64,000 nt of DNA. Origin: Chloroflexota bacterium (GTDB lineage Bacteria > Chloroflexota > Dehalococcoidia > Lucifugimonadales > GCA-2722455). The position numbers and the translations under genes were made by a program. The stretch is taken from contig PBMB01000003.1 of NCBI GenBank assembly GCA_002722455.1, positions 34,799-98,798 on the forward strand, read 5' to 3'. The first letter of the stretch is position 1; each line of letters begins with the position of its first letter. The notes below the pieces were generated by a model. That model saw only the letters and a list, made by a program, of their open reading frames with translations. It was not told the DNA's origin and did not search any database. Shown here one piece after another: positions 44,198-53,762 of this stretch.

Positions 44198-45013
44198 ATG
44201 ATTAAAATAAAATATATATCAAGGAAGACTTTACTTATATTTGCTTTTTTCTCGATCTTCACACTAATACTTGCATGCTCATCTGTCATACCTAAAAATG
44301 AAACATCTATTGATCAAGATGTAGAAACACCACAACAACAAATCCAAATAGGTGAAGTCCTAAAGGTAATTGATGCAATTACTATTCAAGTTAAAATAAA
44401 TGAAAAAAAATTCACCGTAAAGTATTTAGGTCTTGATATTCCAAATAATGTTGATCCGTATATAAATCAGAAAGCAATTGACTTAAATAATTACCTTGTA
44501 AACGGTCGTACTATCCAATTAGAGAAAGATATAATTGATTCCGATAAATTCGGCAATTTACTCAGATATGTTTATGCAGATGGAGAAATGATTAATCAAA
44601 AAATATTAATTAATGGATATGCATCTCTAGCGAATGATCAACATAATTTTTCTAAACGTAGTCTTTTTGAAACATTATATACACAATCTATCCAAGAAAA
44701 ACGAGGGTTTTGGGCTAATCTATCTAATACTAGTGAATATATGAAACCCAGCAAAGAAAAACAAAAAAAAGTTGATAATCGACCGGTAGGCACTTTACCT
44801 TATCCAATAAAAATCACAGACAAATGTGATTTTTCAAATTCACAAGAACGATTAATAAAAGGCAACATTGACCAAAAAACTAAAGAAAGAACATACTATA
44901 TCCCTAATAGCATAATGTATAAAACAATTACTATAGAAGAAAACCATAACGATCGTTGGTTCTGTACAGAACAAGAAGCTCAACTACAAGGATGGGTGAA
45001 ATCTAAACATTAA
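44198..45013 (+). CDS. Staphylococcal-nuclease-like lipoprotein, probably catalytically inactive
   Basis: A 271-aa lipoprotein (lipobox ILAC, Cys27). Residues about 50-165 match the SNase/OB fold (GEVLKVIDAITIQVKI, KYLGLDIPN, NLLRYVYADGEMINQKILINGYA). In active enzymes the motif is R-L-x-x-x-D-T-P-E; here the Arg reads Lys and the last position Asn (VKYLGLDIPN), so two catalytic residues look lost while the Arg of LLRYVY remains. A C-terminal part with CDFSNSQERLIKGN and W-FCTEQEA follows, perhaps disulfide-linked. It ends 4 bases into the opposite PhyH gene. Confidence 0.75.
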   Translation: MIKIKYISRKTLLIFAFFSIFTLILACSSVIPKNETSIDQDVETPQQQIQIGEVLKVIDAITIQVKINEKKFTVKYLGLDIPNNVDPYINQKAIDLNNYLVNGRTIQLEKDIIDSDKFGNLLRYVYADGEMINQKILINGYASLANDQHNFSKRSLFETLYTQSIQEKRGFWANLSNTSEYMKPSKEKQKKVDNRPVGTLPYPIKITDKCDFSNSQERLIKGNIDQKTKERTYYIPNSIMYKTITIEENHNDRWFCTEQEAQLQGWVKSKH

Positions 45014-45819
45014 ACTTTTTCAGACCGATTGTTTAAATGACTATCATTAGCTAAACGTTGTTCCAAATGTACCATGCGCTCGGGACTTGCAGTATTTATC
45101 ATAATGTCACCATATGCTCGTTTGGCCAAAAAACCTTCATTTAGACCAATAATAGAACGAAGAGCTTCTAATTCATCATCAGGATATCGAGGTTCAAAAA
45201 TCATTGTAAACATACGACGATGAGTTCCTCCACCAAACGAAGCATGCTTAATCCTCCGATCAAAACAAACTAAATCTCCCGGTTTACATTCCAAATTAAC
45301 TGCCGGAACTTCGTTAGGTTTAATACCCAAGGGTAATTTTGTCTTAGGATCCTCAGTTACAATAGTTTCTTTTAATAAGGTTGCAAAAGTATCTCCCATC
45401 TTGTGACTACCAGGAATTACTCTAAGGCAACCAGTATCCTTGGTGACTTCATCCAAATAGAATGCAACTTTAATTGTTGTCTTAGGACGACTGAAATCTG
45501 AGTGCCATGGAGTATCACCAACATAATAATTACCATCGCTTGCTACATAATTATAATCATTACCAAGAATTGTAGTTGGAATAGTATCTATCCGCTGATC
45601 ATCAATTAAACTACAAAGATACTCGTTTTGATCAATAAAGGGTACAATAGTTGATCTAATACTACCATCATGAACCTTGCCCTGATTACTACTATTGTGG
45701 TCCGCCCATATCTCTTCAAAAGATTTCGTAATAAGATCAATATCATTAGCAAATAATCCAGGAAAATACAGATATCCAAATACATCAAAAAAATTGACTT
45801 GCTGTTCTGTCAATTGCAT
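45010..45819 (-). CDS. Phytanoyl-CoA dioxygenase (PhyH) family protein
   Basis: A 269-aa Fe(II)/2-oxoglutarate oxygenase. The facial triad appears as His106 and Asp108 in TPWHSDFSRP and His192 in DRRIKHASFGG, with an Arg at 201/202 for 2-oxoglutarate. VIPGSHKMG is a common family segment. Substrates in the family vary (fatty acyl chains, small metabolites, ectoine, sugars or antibiotics); none can be inferred here. It is 40 bases downstream of manC on the same strand. No CoA-binding hints are visible. Confidence 0.88.
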   Translation of the reverse strand: MQLTEQQVNFFDVFGYLYFPGLFANDIDLITKSFEEIWADHNSSNQGKVHDGSIRSTIVPFIDQNEYLCSLIDDQRIDTIPTTILGNDYNYVASDGNYYVGDTPWHSDFSRPKTTIKVAFYLDEVTKDTGCLRVIPGSHKMGDTFATLLKETIVTEDPKTKLPLGIKPNEVPAVNLECKPGDLVCFDRRIKHASFGGGTHRRMFTMIFEPRYPDDELEALRSIIGLNEGFLAKRAYGDIMINTASPERMVHLEQRLANDSHLNNRSEKV

Positions 45820-45859
45820 ATCTTCCTCATAATTTAATTAGAAATAATATTATACAACT

Positions 45860-47278
45860 TTAACGATTGTACTTATCTTGAATCCGTACAATATCATCTT
45901 CACCTAAATAAACCCCAACTTGAATCTCTATCATTTCTACGGGGGAATCAGTCATATTTTCAATCCTATGAGTAACACCTTGAGGAACAAATGTTGATTC
46001 GTTTTTATTTAACTCAAAGGATTCTTCATCTTTAGTAATTTTCGCAACTCCTCTAACTACAACCCAGTGTTCTGAACGTTTAAAATGTAATTGTAACGAT
46101 AATGATGAAGATGGATTAATTATCAAACGTTTTACCTGATAACCTTCTCCAGTATCTAGAATTTCATAAGAACCCCATGGTCGATCAACTTTACGGTGAG
46201 TTTCAAACTCCACTCGTCCTTCCTCTTTTAAATTTTGAACAATTTCTCGAACATTTTGAACATGGTCACGATTTGTAACTAATACAGCATCTGCAGTTTC
46301 AACAATAATTAAATCATCAACACCAACAGATACAACTAAACGCGATTCAGACATAATGAAAGAATTGTTTGTCTCTAATGTTCTTACATCTCCTTTTAAA
46401 ACATTGTTTTCTAAGTTGGAATCAAAAATAGATGCCAAAGATTTCCAATCCCCTAAATCTGACCAACCGACATCCAAAGGAAATACAACTCCTATTTCCT
46501 TATCAGGGAAAATTTTTTCCATTACAGCATTATCTATTGATATCTGTTCAATATCCTGTACATGTTTAGCTTCTGGTCTATAAAAAAGCCCGTCTTTTGT
46601 ACCATTTTCCATCGCTAAGTGACACCCTGTAAATAATTTCGGTTCATACCTTGAAATGTTTTCTATCCATACTGATTTCTTCATCATAAAGATACCGCTA
46701 TTCCATAAATAGTTACCTTCTTCAACAAATCGTTTTGCTATATCAAAAGCAGGTTTTTCAATAAAATTCAAAACTTGTGAAAATTTATCTTTAACAGGAT
46801 TAATTTCAAGGTAACCATATCCTGTTACAGGGCTATCCGGAACAATACCAAAGGTAACAATTTTACCTGCGTTAGCTAATACTAATCCTTCACTAATAAT
46901 TCTTCTAAATTTATCTGTATCCCGAACTGTATGATCAGATGGAAGAACCAAAACAATAGAATCATCACCAGCTAAATCCATATGCATACAAGCTAATGTC
47001 AATGCAGGAGCAGTATTACGTGCAACAGGCTCTACTATAATCGTATCAGGAGACATTCCTACTTCTACTATTTGATTCAAAACCATAAACCTATGCTCCT
47101 CATTAGTTACTATGATTGGGTCATAAGAATTTTCAAATTCTACACGCTTTAAAGTCTCCTGAAATAATGAGTTATTGTTATCAGATATTGGATGGAATTG
47201 TTTTGGGTTACTAGAACGAGACAGAGGCCATAATCGCGTACCACTACCTCCAGCTAAAATTACAGGCTGAAATTGCAT
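45860..47278 (-). CDS. manC: Mannose-1-phosphate guanylyltransferase / mannose-6-phosphate isomerase
   Basis: A 472-aa bifunctional-type enzyme. Residues 1-330 are a nucleotidyltransferase (PVILAGGSGTRLWPLSR at 6-22, then NPKQF, VLPSDHTV and the FIEKPAF segment) making GDP-mannose. Residues about 360-472 are a cupin, with RPWGSYEIL and the QLHFKRSEHWVVVRG metal site, the type II phosphomannose isomerase domain. It supplies GDP-mannose to the glycan. It sits 4 bases after the large polymerase-like gene on the same strand. Whether the isomerase part is active cannot be told. Confidence 0.93.
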   Translation of the reverse strand: MQFQPVILAGGSGTRLWPLSRSSNPKQFHPISDNNNSLFQETLKRVEFENSYDPIIVTNEEHRFMVLNQIVEVGMSPDTIIVEPVARNTAPALTLACMHMDLAGDDSIVLVLPSDHTVRDTDKFRRIISEGLVLANAGKIVTFGIVPDSPVTGYGYLEINPVKDKFSQVLNFIEKPAFDIAKRFVEEGNYLWNSGIFMMKKSVWIENISRYEPKLFTGCHLAMENGTKDGLFYRPEAKHVQDIEQISIDNAVMEKIFPDKEIGVVFPLDVGWSDLGDWKSLASIFDSNLENNVLKGDVRTLETNNSFIMSESRLVVSVGVDDLIIVETADAVLVTNRDHVQNVREIVQNLKEEGRVEFETHRKVDRPWGSYEILDTGEGYQVKRLIINPSSSLSLQLHFKRSEHWVVVRGVAKITKDEESFELNKNESTFVPQGVTHRIENMTDSPVEMIEIQVGVYLGEDDIVRIQDKYNR

Positions 47279-47282
47279 TAGA

Positions 47283-49835
47283 TTAATCCAAACATTGTTT
47301 TATTGGTACATATTCTGCAGTTGGCTGTTTACCTTCTGACTCAAATTTTGCTAGATACTCTGATTGGTCTATAAGCACAATAATTTCACAAAGATGTTCT
47401 TCTCCATCTGGGTTATCATTGATATAGTCAGCTATAACTTCTTTAGAAGAAGTGTAATCTTTATTAAATGCATGTTGCAAAACCAATAATTGCGTAGTTT
47501 CTATTCTTGTTGGTGCACGACTCAGGGCTCTTTGAGTAATTTGGGCTGATTTATCTAAATAAGAACTTTCACCTGGAGCTAAATAAGAACTTTCGCCTCG
47601 AGCACTAGCCTTTTGATAGAGAGACCCCAAAGCCACCAATAATCGCCAATCTTCAGGTTGATTTATCATACCATCTTCAACATATTTATCTGCTGTTTTT
47701 AGAATAAATTCAATATCATTGTCATCTATATACTGCCAATACAACAACATTTGATTCAACAGCTCAACTCTTGGATAATTCGCTAAATAAGGAAATTCAT
47801 CAATAGAATTATCATAAATCTCAATACGTTCATTCCACGTAAGAACAGGGTTTTGAGCTGTAAGTAGATTACTAGACGCATTATATGTCTTAATATTAAA
47901 AGAATAAATAAAAAAAACTGAACCTATAACCACTATTACTATAAAACAAGTAAATCCCAACGGATAAGTAATTAATCTTCTGAAAGATGTTAATAAACGG
48001 ATTTCAGATACAGGTTTAGGTTGTTCGTACTTTTTTTTCTTCTTAGTTGTCGCATCACTAACTAAATTAACATTACTCAAAACACCATTATCTATACCAA
48101 TAACAAATGCAACAAGTACCCAAAACAATCCTACAGTAGAAACAGAATCAAACAAAAATAAATTCTGAATAAAATATGCGACCAACCCTGCTCCTAATCC
48201 TAATATCAATATTTGGTTCCTGCTATCTGTATGCCGATATTGACGTATAAACACATTAGCTAAATATATCCATATAGCTAAATAAAAAATAAATCCTACT
48301 AGCCCTTTAGTCACTAGTTCTTCTAAAATTTTATTATGTGCTTGATCAAATGATGTTGCAGAGACACTAACCATTTGTTTCGTAACGTGTTTATCATAAG
48401 CAATAGTGAAATTTTCAGGGCCCCATCCAAAAAATGGTTTCTCTTGAAACGCAATTAATCCTGAACGCAAAGCGTTATATCTCCCTTTAAAACTTTGATC
48501 ATTCAATCCAATAGTTGCAATTCGAGCTGCAAGATTACTATTATCAACAAGAGTTTTAGTAATAACATTATTTTTACCAAAACCAAAAAATAATATACCT
48601 AAGAAAATCAAGGAACTTAGAAACAAAAATATCAATTTGGATATAAATTTAATCTTTTGATGTTTACTCCATATCATACTAACAAAAGATACAACTATCA
48701 CCGCACTAATGAGCCCAATTAAGGCACCACGTGAAAGTGAAAAATAAAGATTCATTAAATTAAAGATGATAGTAATAACTAGAAACAAACTCCAAAATGA
48801 CGTACGTCCGCCTTTCCAAAAAGAATGGGAAAATAAAAATCCAAGTATCACACCAAATAACCCAATGGCAACATCCGGTGACTTGAGCAACCATACTATC
48901 GCTAAAGAACCTAATATCGATGAATACCAATAAACAGATCGCCAACCATAGCCATAATTGTCAAACTTAAGAACAACTTGTCCAACAATAAAACCTATTA
49001 ATGGTACTACTCCCATTAAAAATGCATAACCATAAGAAAAAATCAAACAAACTACACCAAAGGCAATAAAAAAGATTACATAGTTATATTGACGAATTAA
49101 ATCAACTAAAGAAATTTCTTGCTTCAATCGATTTTGAATAGTCGTATTTTTATCTTCTAAAGAGCTTTTATTTCTAAATAAATAGAACCCTAATACAGAA
49201 GAGGCTAAACAAATACATATAGCAGCATAAGTTCCAAGATATGTTGGATTACCGAGCGTAATGTCAACTCTACCCCCAATTCCTGTAAAAAATGGTAGTA
49301 AAGGAATATGTAAATACTGGCTAACCCCCAAAATCCCCATTAAAAGACTTATTCCCAATATAAATTTCAGATATTTAATCCAGTGCTGCAATCTAGTAAA
49401 CGTTGATGTAAGTAAAAATACAAATATCAACCAATGGATTAAATCAAATATTCCTTGCATCCTTTCATAAGTTGACCAAAAACTACGTTCAAAACTAACA
49501 CCAAATACAGCCGCCAAAATACTAGCAACTAGATAAAGACCTAATAATGAAAAAATTTTAGATGATAGGGGGCGTAATGATCCATATCTCAAAAATAAAA
49601 CAATCCAAACTAAAAATGCTAGTTCAATACAAATGTGCATCCAAATTGCCTTACCTACAACAAAAGGGAAATATGTTTCAAATAAAAACGGAATAGCACC
49701 TACTACTTTATTAAAACTTGCATCCCACGTACTCGTTAAAGGATAAAGCATTACAATTAATGGAAACAAAAAAGCACAATATATGAATAAATGAAGAGAT
49801 TTACTCCCCCATTGTTTAATTATTTCATTACTCAT
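47283..49835 (-). CDS. Large O-antigen ligase/polymerase-like membrane protein with C-terminal soluble domain
   Basis: An 850-aa protein. Residues 1-620 contain about 13 TM segments with a Wzy_C-type segment (NLYFSLSRGALIGLISAVI and, further on, GWGPENFTIAYDKH in the large outer loop, the WaaL/PglL-type landmark). Another TM lies near 645. Residues about 665-850 are a soluble, helical, TPR-like part (ITQRALSRAPTRIETTQLL) presumably outside. A 24-bp in-frame duplication gives GESSYLAP/GESSYLDK near residues 745-760. It ends 4 bases before manC. Its role (polymerase, ligase or protein O-oligosaccharyltransferase) is not decided by sequence. Confidence 0.8.
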   Translation of the reverse strand: MSNEIIKQWGSKSLHLFIYCAFLFPLIVMLYPLTSTWDASFNKVVGAIPFLFETYFPFVVGKAIWMHICIELAFLVWIVLFLRYGSLRPLSSKIFSLLGLYLVASILAAVFGVSFERSFWSTYERMQGIFDLIHWLIFVFLLTSTFTRLQHWIKYLKFILGISLLMGILGVSQYLHIPLLPFFTGIGGRVDITLGNPTYLGTYAAICICLASSVLGFYLFRNKSSLEDKNTTIQNRLKQEISLVDLIRQYNYVIFFIAFGVVCLIFSYGYAFLMGVVPLIGFIVGQVVLKFDNYGYGWRSVYWYSSILGSLAIVWLLKSPDVAIGLFGVILGFLFSHSFWKGGRTSFWSLFLVITIIFNLMNLYFSLSRGALIGLISAVIVVSFVSMIWSKHQKIKFISKLIFLFLSSLIFLGILFFGFGKNNVITKTLVDNSNLAARIATIGLNDQSFKGRYNALRSGLIAFQEKPFFGWGPENFTIAYDKHVTKQMVSVSATSFDQAHNKILEELVTKGLVGFIFYLAIWIYLANVFIRQYRHTDSRNQILILGLGAGLVAYFIQNLFLFDSVSTVGLFWVLVAFVIGIDNGVLSNVNLVSDATTKKKKKYEQPKPVSEIRLLTSFRRLITYPLGFTCFIVIVVIGSVFFIYSFNIKTYNASSNLLTAQNPVLTWNERIEIYDNSIDEFPYLANYPRVELLNQMLLYWQYIDDNDIEFILKTADKYVEDGMINQPEDWRLLVALGSLYQKASARGESSYLAPGESSYLDKSAQITQRALSRAPTRIETTQLLVLQHAFNKDYTSSKEVIADYINDNPDGEEHLCEIIVLIDQSEYLAKFESEGKQPTAEYVPIKQCLD
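47555..47602. repeat. 24-bp in-frame tandem duplication
   Basis: Two adjacent 24-bp units at 47555-47578 and 47579-47602 differ at only two bases. In the minus-strand gene they code for consecutive eight-residue units starting GESSYL. The high identity suggests a recent duplication within the C-terminal helical domain. Confidence 0.9.
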
Positions 49836-49873
49836 CTAACTAATTTTACCTGTTCTTAACTTTTATAGATTTA

Positions 49874-50797
49874 CTATAATAATTTGTTAAGCCCTAACAC
49901 TTGAACTGTATTTTTGACACCATCCTGAAATGAAAATAAAGGTTTCCATTTTAAAATCTTAGTAGCTTTTCGAATATCTAATATTATTTCTGATACTTCT
50001 CCTTCACGAGATGGAGCATATTTTGGATCCAACCTATAATTCAATACATTTGATAATTCTTTAAACACCTGATTTACTGATACACCTTTACCTGTTCCAA
50101 TATTTAGAGTTAGATCTCCTTTATATTCAATCATCTTTGCATAAGCAGAAACTACATCTTGAATATATATAAAATCTCTAGATTGGGACCCATCACCATA
50201 AATTGTTACTTCTTTTACATCATGCATTAATTTTAAAAAAATTGAAATAACACCTGAATATCCACCAGGATCCTGACCTGCTCCAAAAACATTTGCTAAC
50301 CGTAAACTTTTAATATCCATTTTTTCATTTTTTAACATCTTAAGATATGACTCAAGAACCATCTTACTTGTTCCATATGGGCTAATTGGATTAAGAGGAT
50401 GATTTTCATCACATGGTAAATAAACTGGTTCTCCATACAAGGCCCCACCAGTATTAAAATATATAAATTGTTTTACCTTACTTGAGAGAGCGGCCATTAT
50501 GACATTAATGCCACCTAATATATTGATCTTTGCATCTAAAACTGGATCCTCTGTAGAAATATATACAGATGTTTGTGCAGCACAATGAGTAACGATATCA
50601 GGTTTAAATGAATTAAATAAAGAAGTTAAATTAGCAATACTAATATCCAAATTTTCCAATTTGACATTAGAAGGAATGTTAGACTCTTTACCTGTAGAAA
50701 AATTATCAACTACTAAAACATCCATACCTTCGGAATCTAGATACCTAACAATATTAGAGCCTATAAACCCTGCACCACCAGTAACTAAAACCTTCAT
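49874..50797 (-). CDS. NAD-dependent sugar epimerase/dehydratase (UDP-glucose 4-epimerase-like)
   Basis: A 307-aa extended SDR enzyme: GGAGFIGSNIVRYL (7-20) for NAD, DNFSTG, HCAAQTSV, the YFNTGGALYGE strand and SPYGTSKMVLE with the catalytic Tyr/Lys pair. It most resembles UDP-glucose/UDP-GlcNAc 4-epimerases of surface-glycan loci. It is the first gene of the minus-strand group epimerase, polymerase, manC, PhyH, with 38 bases to the next. The divergent 190-base region to glcD holds promoters for both directions. Confidence 0.9.
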   Translation of the reverse strand: MKVLVTGGAGFIGSNIVRYLDSEGMDVLVVDNFSTGKESNIPSNVKLENLDISIANLTSLFNSFKPDIVTHCAAQTSVYISTEDPVLDAKINILGGINVIMAALSSKVKQFIYFNTGGALYGEPVYLPCDENHPLNPISPYGTSKMVLESYLKMLKNEKMDIKSLRLANVFGAGQDPGGYSGVISIFLKLMHDVKEVTIYGDGSQSRDFIYIQDVVSAYAKMIEYKGDLTLNIGTGKGVSVNQVFKELSNVLNYRLDPKYAPSREGEVSEIILDIRKATKILKWKPLFSFQDGVKNTVQVLGLNKLL

Positions 50798-50986
50798 TTA
50801 ATTTCCTAAAAAAATATTAGAACTTAGAAAATATTATATCAAGTAACTTTAAATATGTATCGTATTTGATAATTTATAATTAAATTAACGTATGTAGTAC
50901 AGTAAAAAGAATAAAAAATACAGATTTACTCCAACCAAAAATATCAGTATCATATCCACATAATATTAAATAAAGCTAAATGTTTT

Positions 50987-52429
50987 ATGTCTCTTAATGA
51001 AATCATATACAAATTTGAAAACATAGTTGGTTCTTCATATGTAATACATGCAACTGAAGACTTAATAGCCTATGAATATGATGGATCAATAGATCGGTCT
51101 TTACCTAATATAGTTGTAATCCCTAAAAACACCAAACAAATCTCTGAAATCTTAAAGATATGTTATACAAATCAAGTACCTGTTATTGCACGAGGTGCCG
51201 GAACTGGTTTAAGTGGTGGTGCAATTGCTCAAAATGGTGGTGTCAGTATTGGCTTTAGCAGAATGACTGAAATTATAGAAATAGATCCTGAAAACCACTT
51301 AGCCATAGTTGAACCTGGAGTGATAAATAGTGAATTATCTGAAAAAGTTTCTGAATATAATCTCTACTATGCACCAGATCCATCTAGTCAGCAAGTCTGC
51401 ACCCTTGGGGGCAATATCGCAGAAAATTCGGGAGGCCTTCACTGTCTCAAATATGGTGTTACTACTAATCATATAATTGGAATGGAAATTGCTCTAAGTA
51501 ATGGCGACTTAGTATGGGTTGGTGACAAAACACGAGAATCGCCAGGTTATGATCTTAGAGGAATAGTGATTGGTTCTGAAGGAACATTAGCTCTCGCAAC
51601 TAAATTAGTTGTTCGTTTACTTAAAAAACCTGAAACAGTAAAAACGTTTTTGGCAGCTTTTAAATCAATAAGTGATGCAAGTGAAGTAGTTTCCCAAATT
51701 ATTAGTTCTGGAATAATACCCAGTGCAATTGAAATGATGGACAAACTTGCTATATCCGCAGTTGAATCTAGTATTAATCCTGGCTACCCACATAATGCTG
51801 AAGCAATTCTTTTAGTTGAAATTGATGGATTACATGAGGCAGTTATAGAAGAATCAAAAGATATTACACAAATTTTTAAACAATATGACTTATTAGAACT
51901 TCGTGAAGCCCAAGATGAAAAAGAACGGATCAACCTATGGAAAGGACGTAAGGGTGTTTTAGGAGCATTAGGTCATTTAGCACCAAATTACTATTTAGTA
52001 GACGGAACTATCCCACGAACTAAATTAGTAGAAGTTTTAGAAAAAATTAATCAAATCAGCAAAAAAATCAAACTACCTATAGCAAATGTATTACATGCTG
52101 GTGATGGTAACCTTCATCCTGCTATTTTATTTAATGAACGAAATACCAGTGAACGGGATAAGGCTCTTGAGGCAGGTGCAGAAATTCTAAAAATATGTGT
52201 AGAGGTGGGCGGTGTTTTATCTGGTGAACATGGGATTGGCTTAGAAAAACAAGAATATATGCCCTTAATGTTTAACCAATCTGATTTAAAATCAATGTCA
52301 AATTTGATTTATGCGTTTGATTCACCGAACTTCAATCCCAACAAAATTTTCCCTACAGGTAAAAAAAATATTACTGAAATAAATCAGTCTGGGATAATAT
52401 CACAATCTGGCTCAGAAATATTCATTTAA
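50987..52429 (+). CDS. glcD: Glycolate oxidase subunit GlcD-like FAD-linked oxidase
   Basis: A 480-aa flavoprotein: PCMH-type FAD domain (about 40-215, with PVIARGAGTGLSGGAI and the GGNIAENSGGLHCLKYG loop) and C-terminal FAD-oxidase domain (about 215-455, with VLHAGDGNLHP and GGVLSGEHGIG). It oxidises glycolate or another 2-hydroxy acid such as D-lactate, passing electrons through GlcF. It is followed by glcE (10 bases) and glcF (1-base overlap), giving the full three-subunit complex. Specificity between glycolate and D-lactate is not decided by sequence. Confidence 0.93.
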   Translation: MSLNEIIYKFENIVGSSYVIHATEDLIAYEYDGSIDRSLPNIVVIPKNTKQISEILKICYTNQVPVIARGAGTGLSGGAIAQNGGVSIGFSRMTEIIEIDPENHLAIVEPGVINSELSEKVSEYNLYYAPDPSSQQVCTLGGNIAENSGGLHCLKYGVTTNHIIGMEIALSNGDLVWVGDKTRESPGYDLRGIVIGSEGTLALATKLVVRLLKKPETVKTFLAAFKSISDASEVVSQIISSGIIPSAIEMMDKLAISAVESSINPGYPHNAEAILLVEIDGLHEAVIEESKDITQIFKQYDLLELREAQDEKERINLWKGRKGVLGALGHLAPNYYLVDGTIPRTKLVEVLEKINQISKKIKLPIANVLHAGDGNLHPAILFNERNTSERDKALEAGAEILKICVEVGGVLSGEHGIGLEKQEYMPLMFNQSDLKSMSNLIYAFDSPNFNPNKIFPTGKKNITEINQSGIISQSGSEIFI

Positions 52430-52439
52430 TTTATTCATT

Positions 52440-53762
52440 ATGTCTTTAAATAACCCACAACTTCAAAAATTATTCGGAAAAACTGGAATTACAATTAATA
52501 GTAATTCTGTTTCAGGCTACTTAGTCGATAACCAGACACCAATGGCAATAATATACCCAAAAACTATTCAAGAACTAAGTACTACATTAAAAATTGCATC
52601 AGAAAACCATCTGAACGTAGTTCCTTCAGGTGGTAATTCCCGAATGAATTTAGGAAACCAAATAAATGCAATTGATTTAATGATCTCGATGTCTAACCTT
52701 GATAATATCCTAAATCACAACCCTGCTGATTTAACTGTCAGGGTTCAATCTGGAATTACTATAGAAAAATTCTCGAAATTACTTTCTCAACATAACCAAT
52801 TTGTACCTATAGATCCCCCACTACCTAATATAGCAACTATAGGAGGAACCCTGGCTGTAGGATTCACTGGACCACTTAAATGGATGGGAGGTAATTTAAG
52901 AGATACAGTAATAGGAATGACTATTGTAGAATCAGATGGAACAATAGTGAAAACAGGTGGCAATGTAGTGAAAAACGTAACTGGATATGAAATGTCAAAG
53001 TTACATATTGGAGGACTAGGAACACTTGGTATCATTGCAGAAGTTGCATTCAAAATATCTCCATTACCACATCATGAAACTACAATCTTAATTCCTGTAA
53101 ATAAATCAAATGACCTTTCTCAGGTCACTCATGATATCTTCCAAAGCCATATAACTCCTTTATCAATAGTAAGTATGGATGTCAGTACATTTAAATCTCT
53201 AAAGATTAAGTGTAAATTAGATTCAAAATATGTAGCATGTATTCGGCTTGGAGGTAGAAGAAATGAAGTCCAGCGAATGTCTACTGAAATTAAAAAAATC
53301 TGTCAATACGTAGACGATTTTATCGAATTAGACAAATCTAATTTTATATGGAATAAAATTGCAAATTTTGGATATCCGGTATCACCAAAAAACCGAATGA
53401 TTATAAGGATTACTTCTTTACCTTCAAAAACTATCTCAATAACTAATCAAATCAGAAAGATAAACACCTCCTTTTCTCCAGTCGATTTTAAAATAATATC
53501 TGACCATACACATGGAAATTCAATCATCTTATGTGACAACTTAACAACCTCACAATATATCTTAGAACTAATTAAAGAAATTCGAGAAAAAGTGCATCAA
53601 TACAATGGTTGTGTAATATTAGAATCCATTCCTCAAAACATAAAATCTCAATGTGAAATTTGGGATGCTAATCCGAATACAATACAACTTATGGGGAAAT
53701 TCAAAAAAACATATGATCCATTTCAAACACTTAACCCAGGAAGGTTTGCAGGTCGCATTTAA
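52440..53762 (+). CDS. glcE: Glycolate oxidase subunit GlcE-like FAD-binding protein
   Basis: A 440-aa PCMH-type flavoprotein: NVVPSGGNSRMNLG, DPPLPNIATIGGTLAVGFTGPLKWMGGNLRDTVIGM and GGNVVKNVTGYEMSKLHIGGLGTLGII are the GlcE landmarks. The C-terminal domain is less conserved and lacks the HAGDGN motif of GlcD, as normal for GlcE. The GRFAGRI end is typical. It sits between glcD and glcF and overlaps the glcF ATG by one base (TAATG), so translation is coupled. Confidence 0.92.
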   Translation: MSLNNPQLQKLFGKTGITINSNSVSGYLVDNQTPMAIIYPKTIQELSTTLKIASENHLNVVPSGGNSRMNLGNQINAIDLMISMSNLDNILNHNPADLTVRVQSGITIEKFSKLLSQHNQFVPIDPPLPNIATIGGTLAVGFTGPLKWMGGNLRDTVIGMTIVESDGTIVKTGGNVVKNVTGYEMSKLHIGGLGTLGIIAEVAFKISPLPHHETTILIPVNKSNDLSQVTHDIFQSHITPLSIVSMDVSTFKSLKIKCKLDSKYVACIRLGGRRNEVQRMSTEIKKICQYVDDFIELDKSNFIWNKIANFGYPVSPKNRMIIRITSLPSKTISITNQIRKINTSFSPVDFKIISDHTHGNSIILCDNLTTSQYILELIKEIREKVHQYNGCVILESIPQNIKSQCEIWDANPNTIQLMGKFKKTYDPFQTLNPGRFAGRI

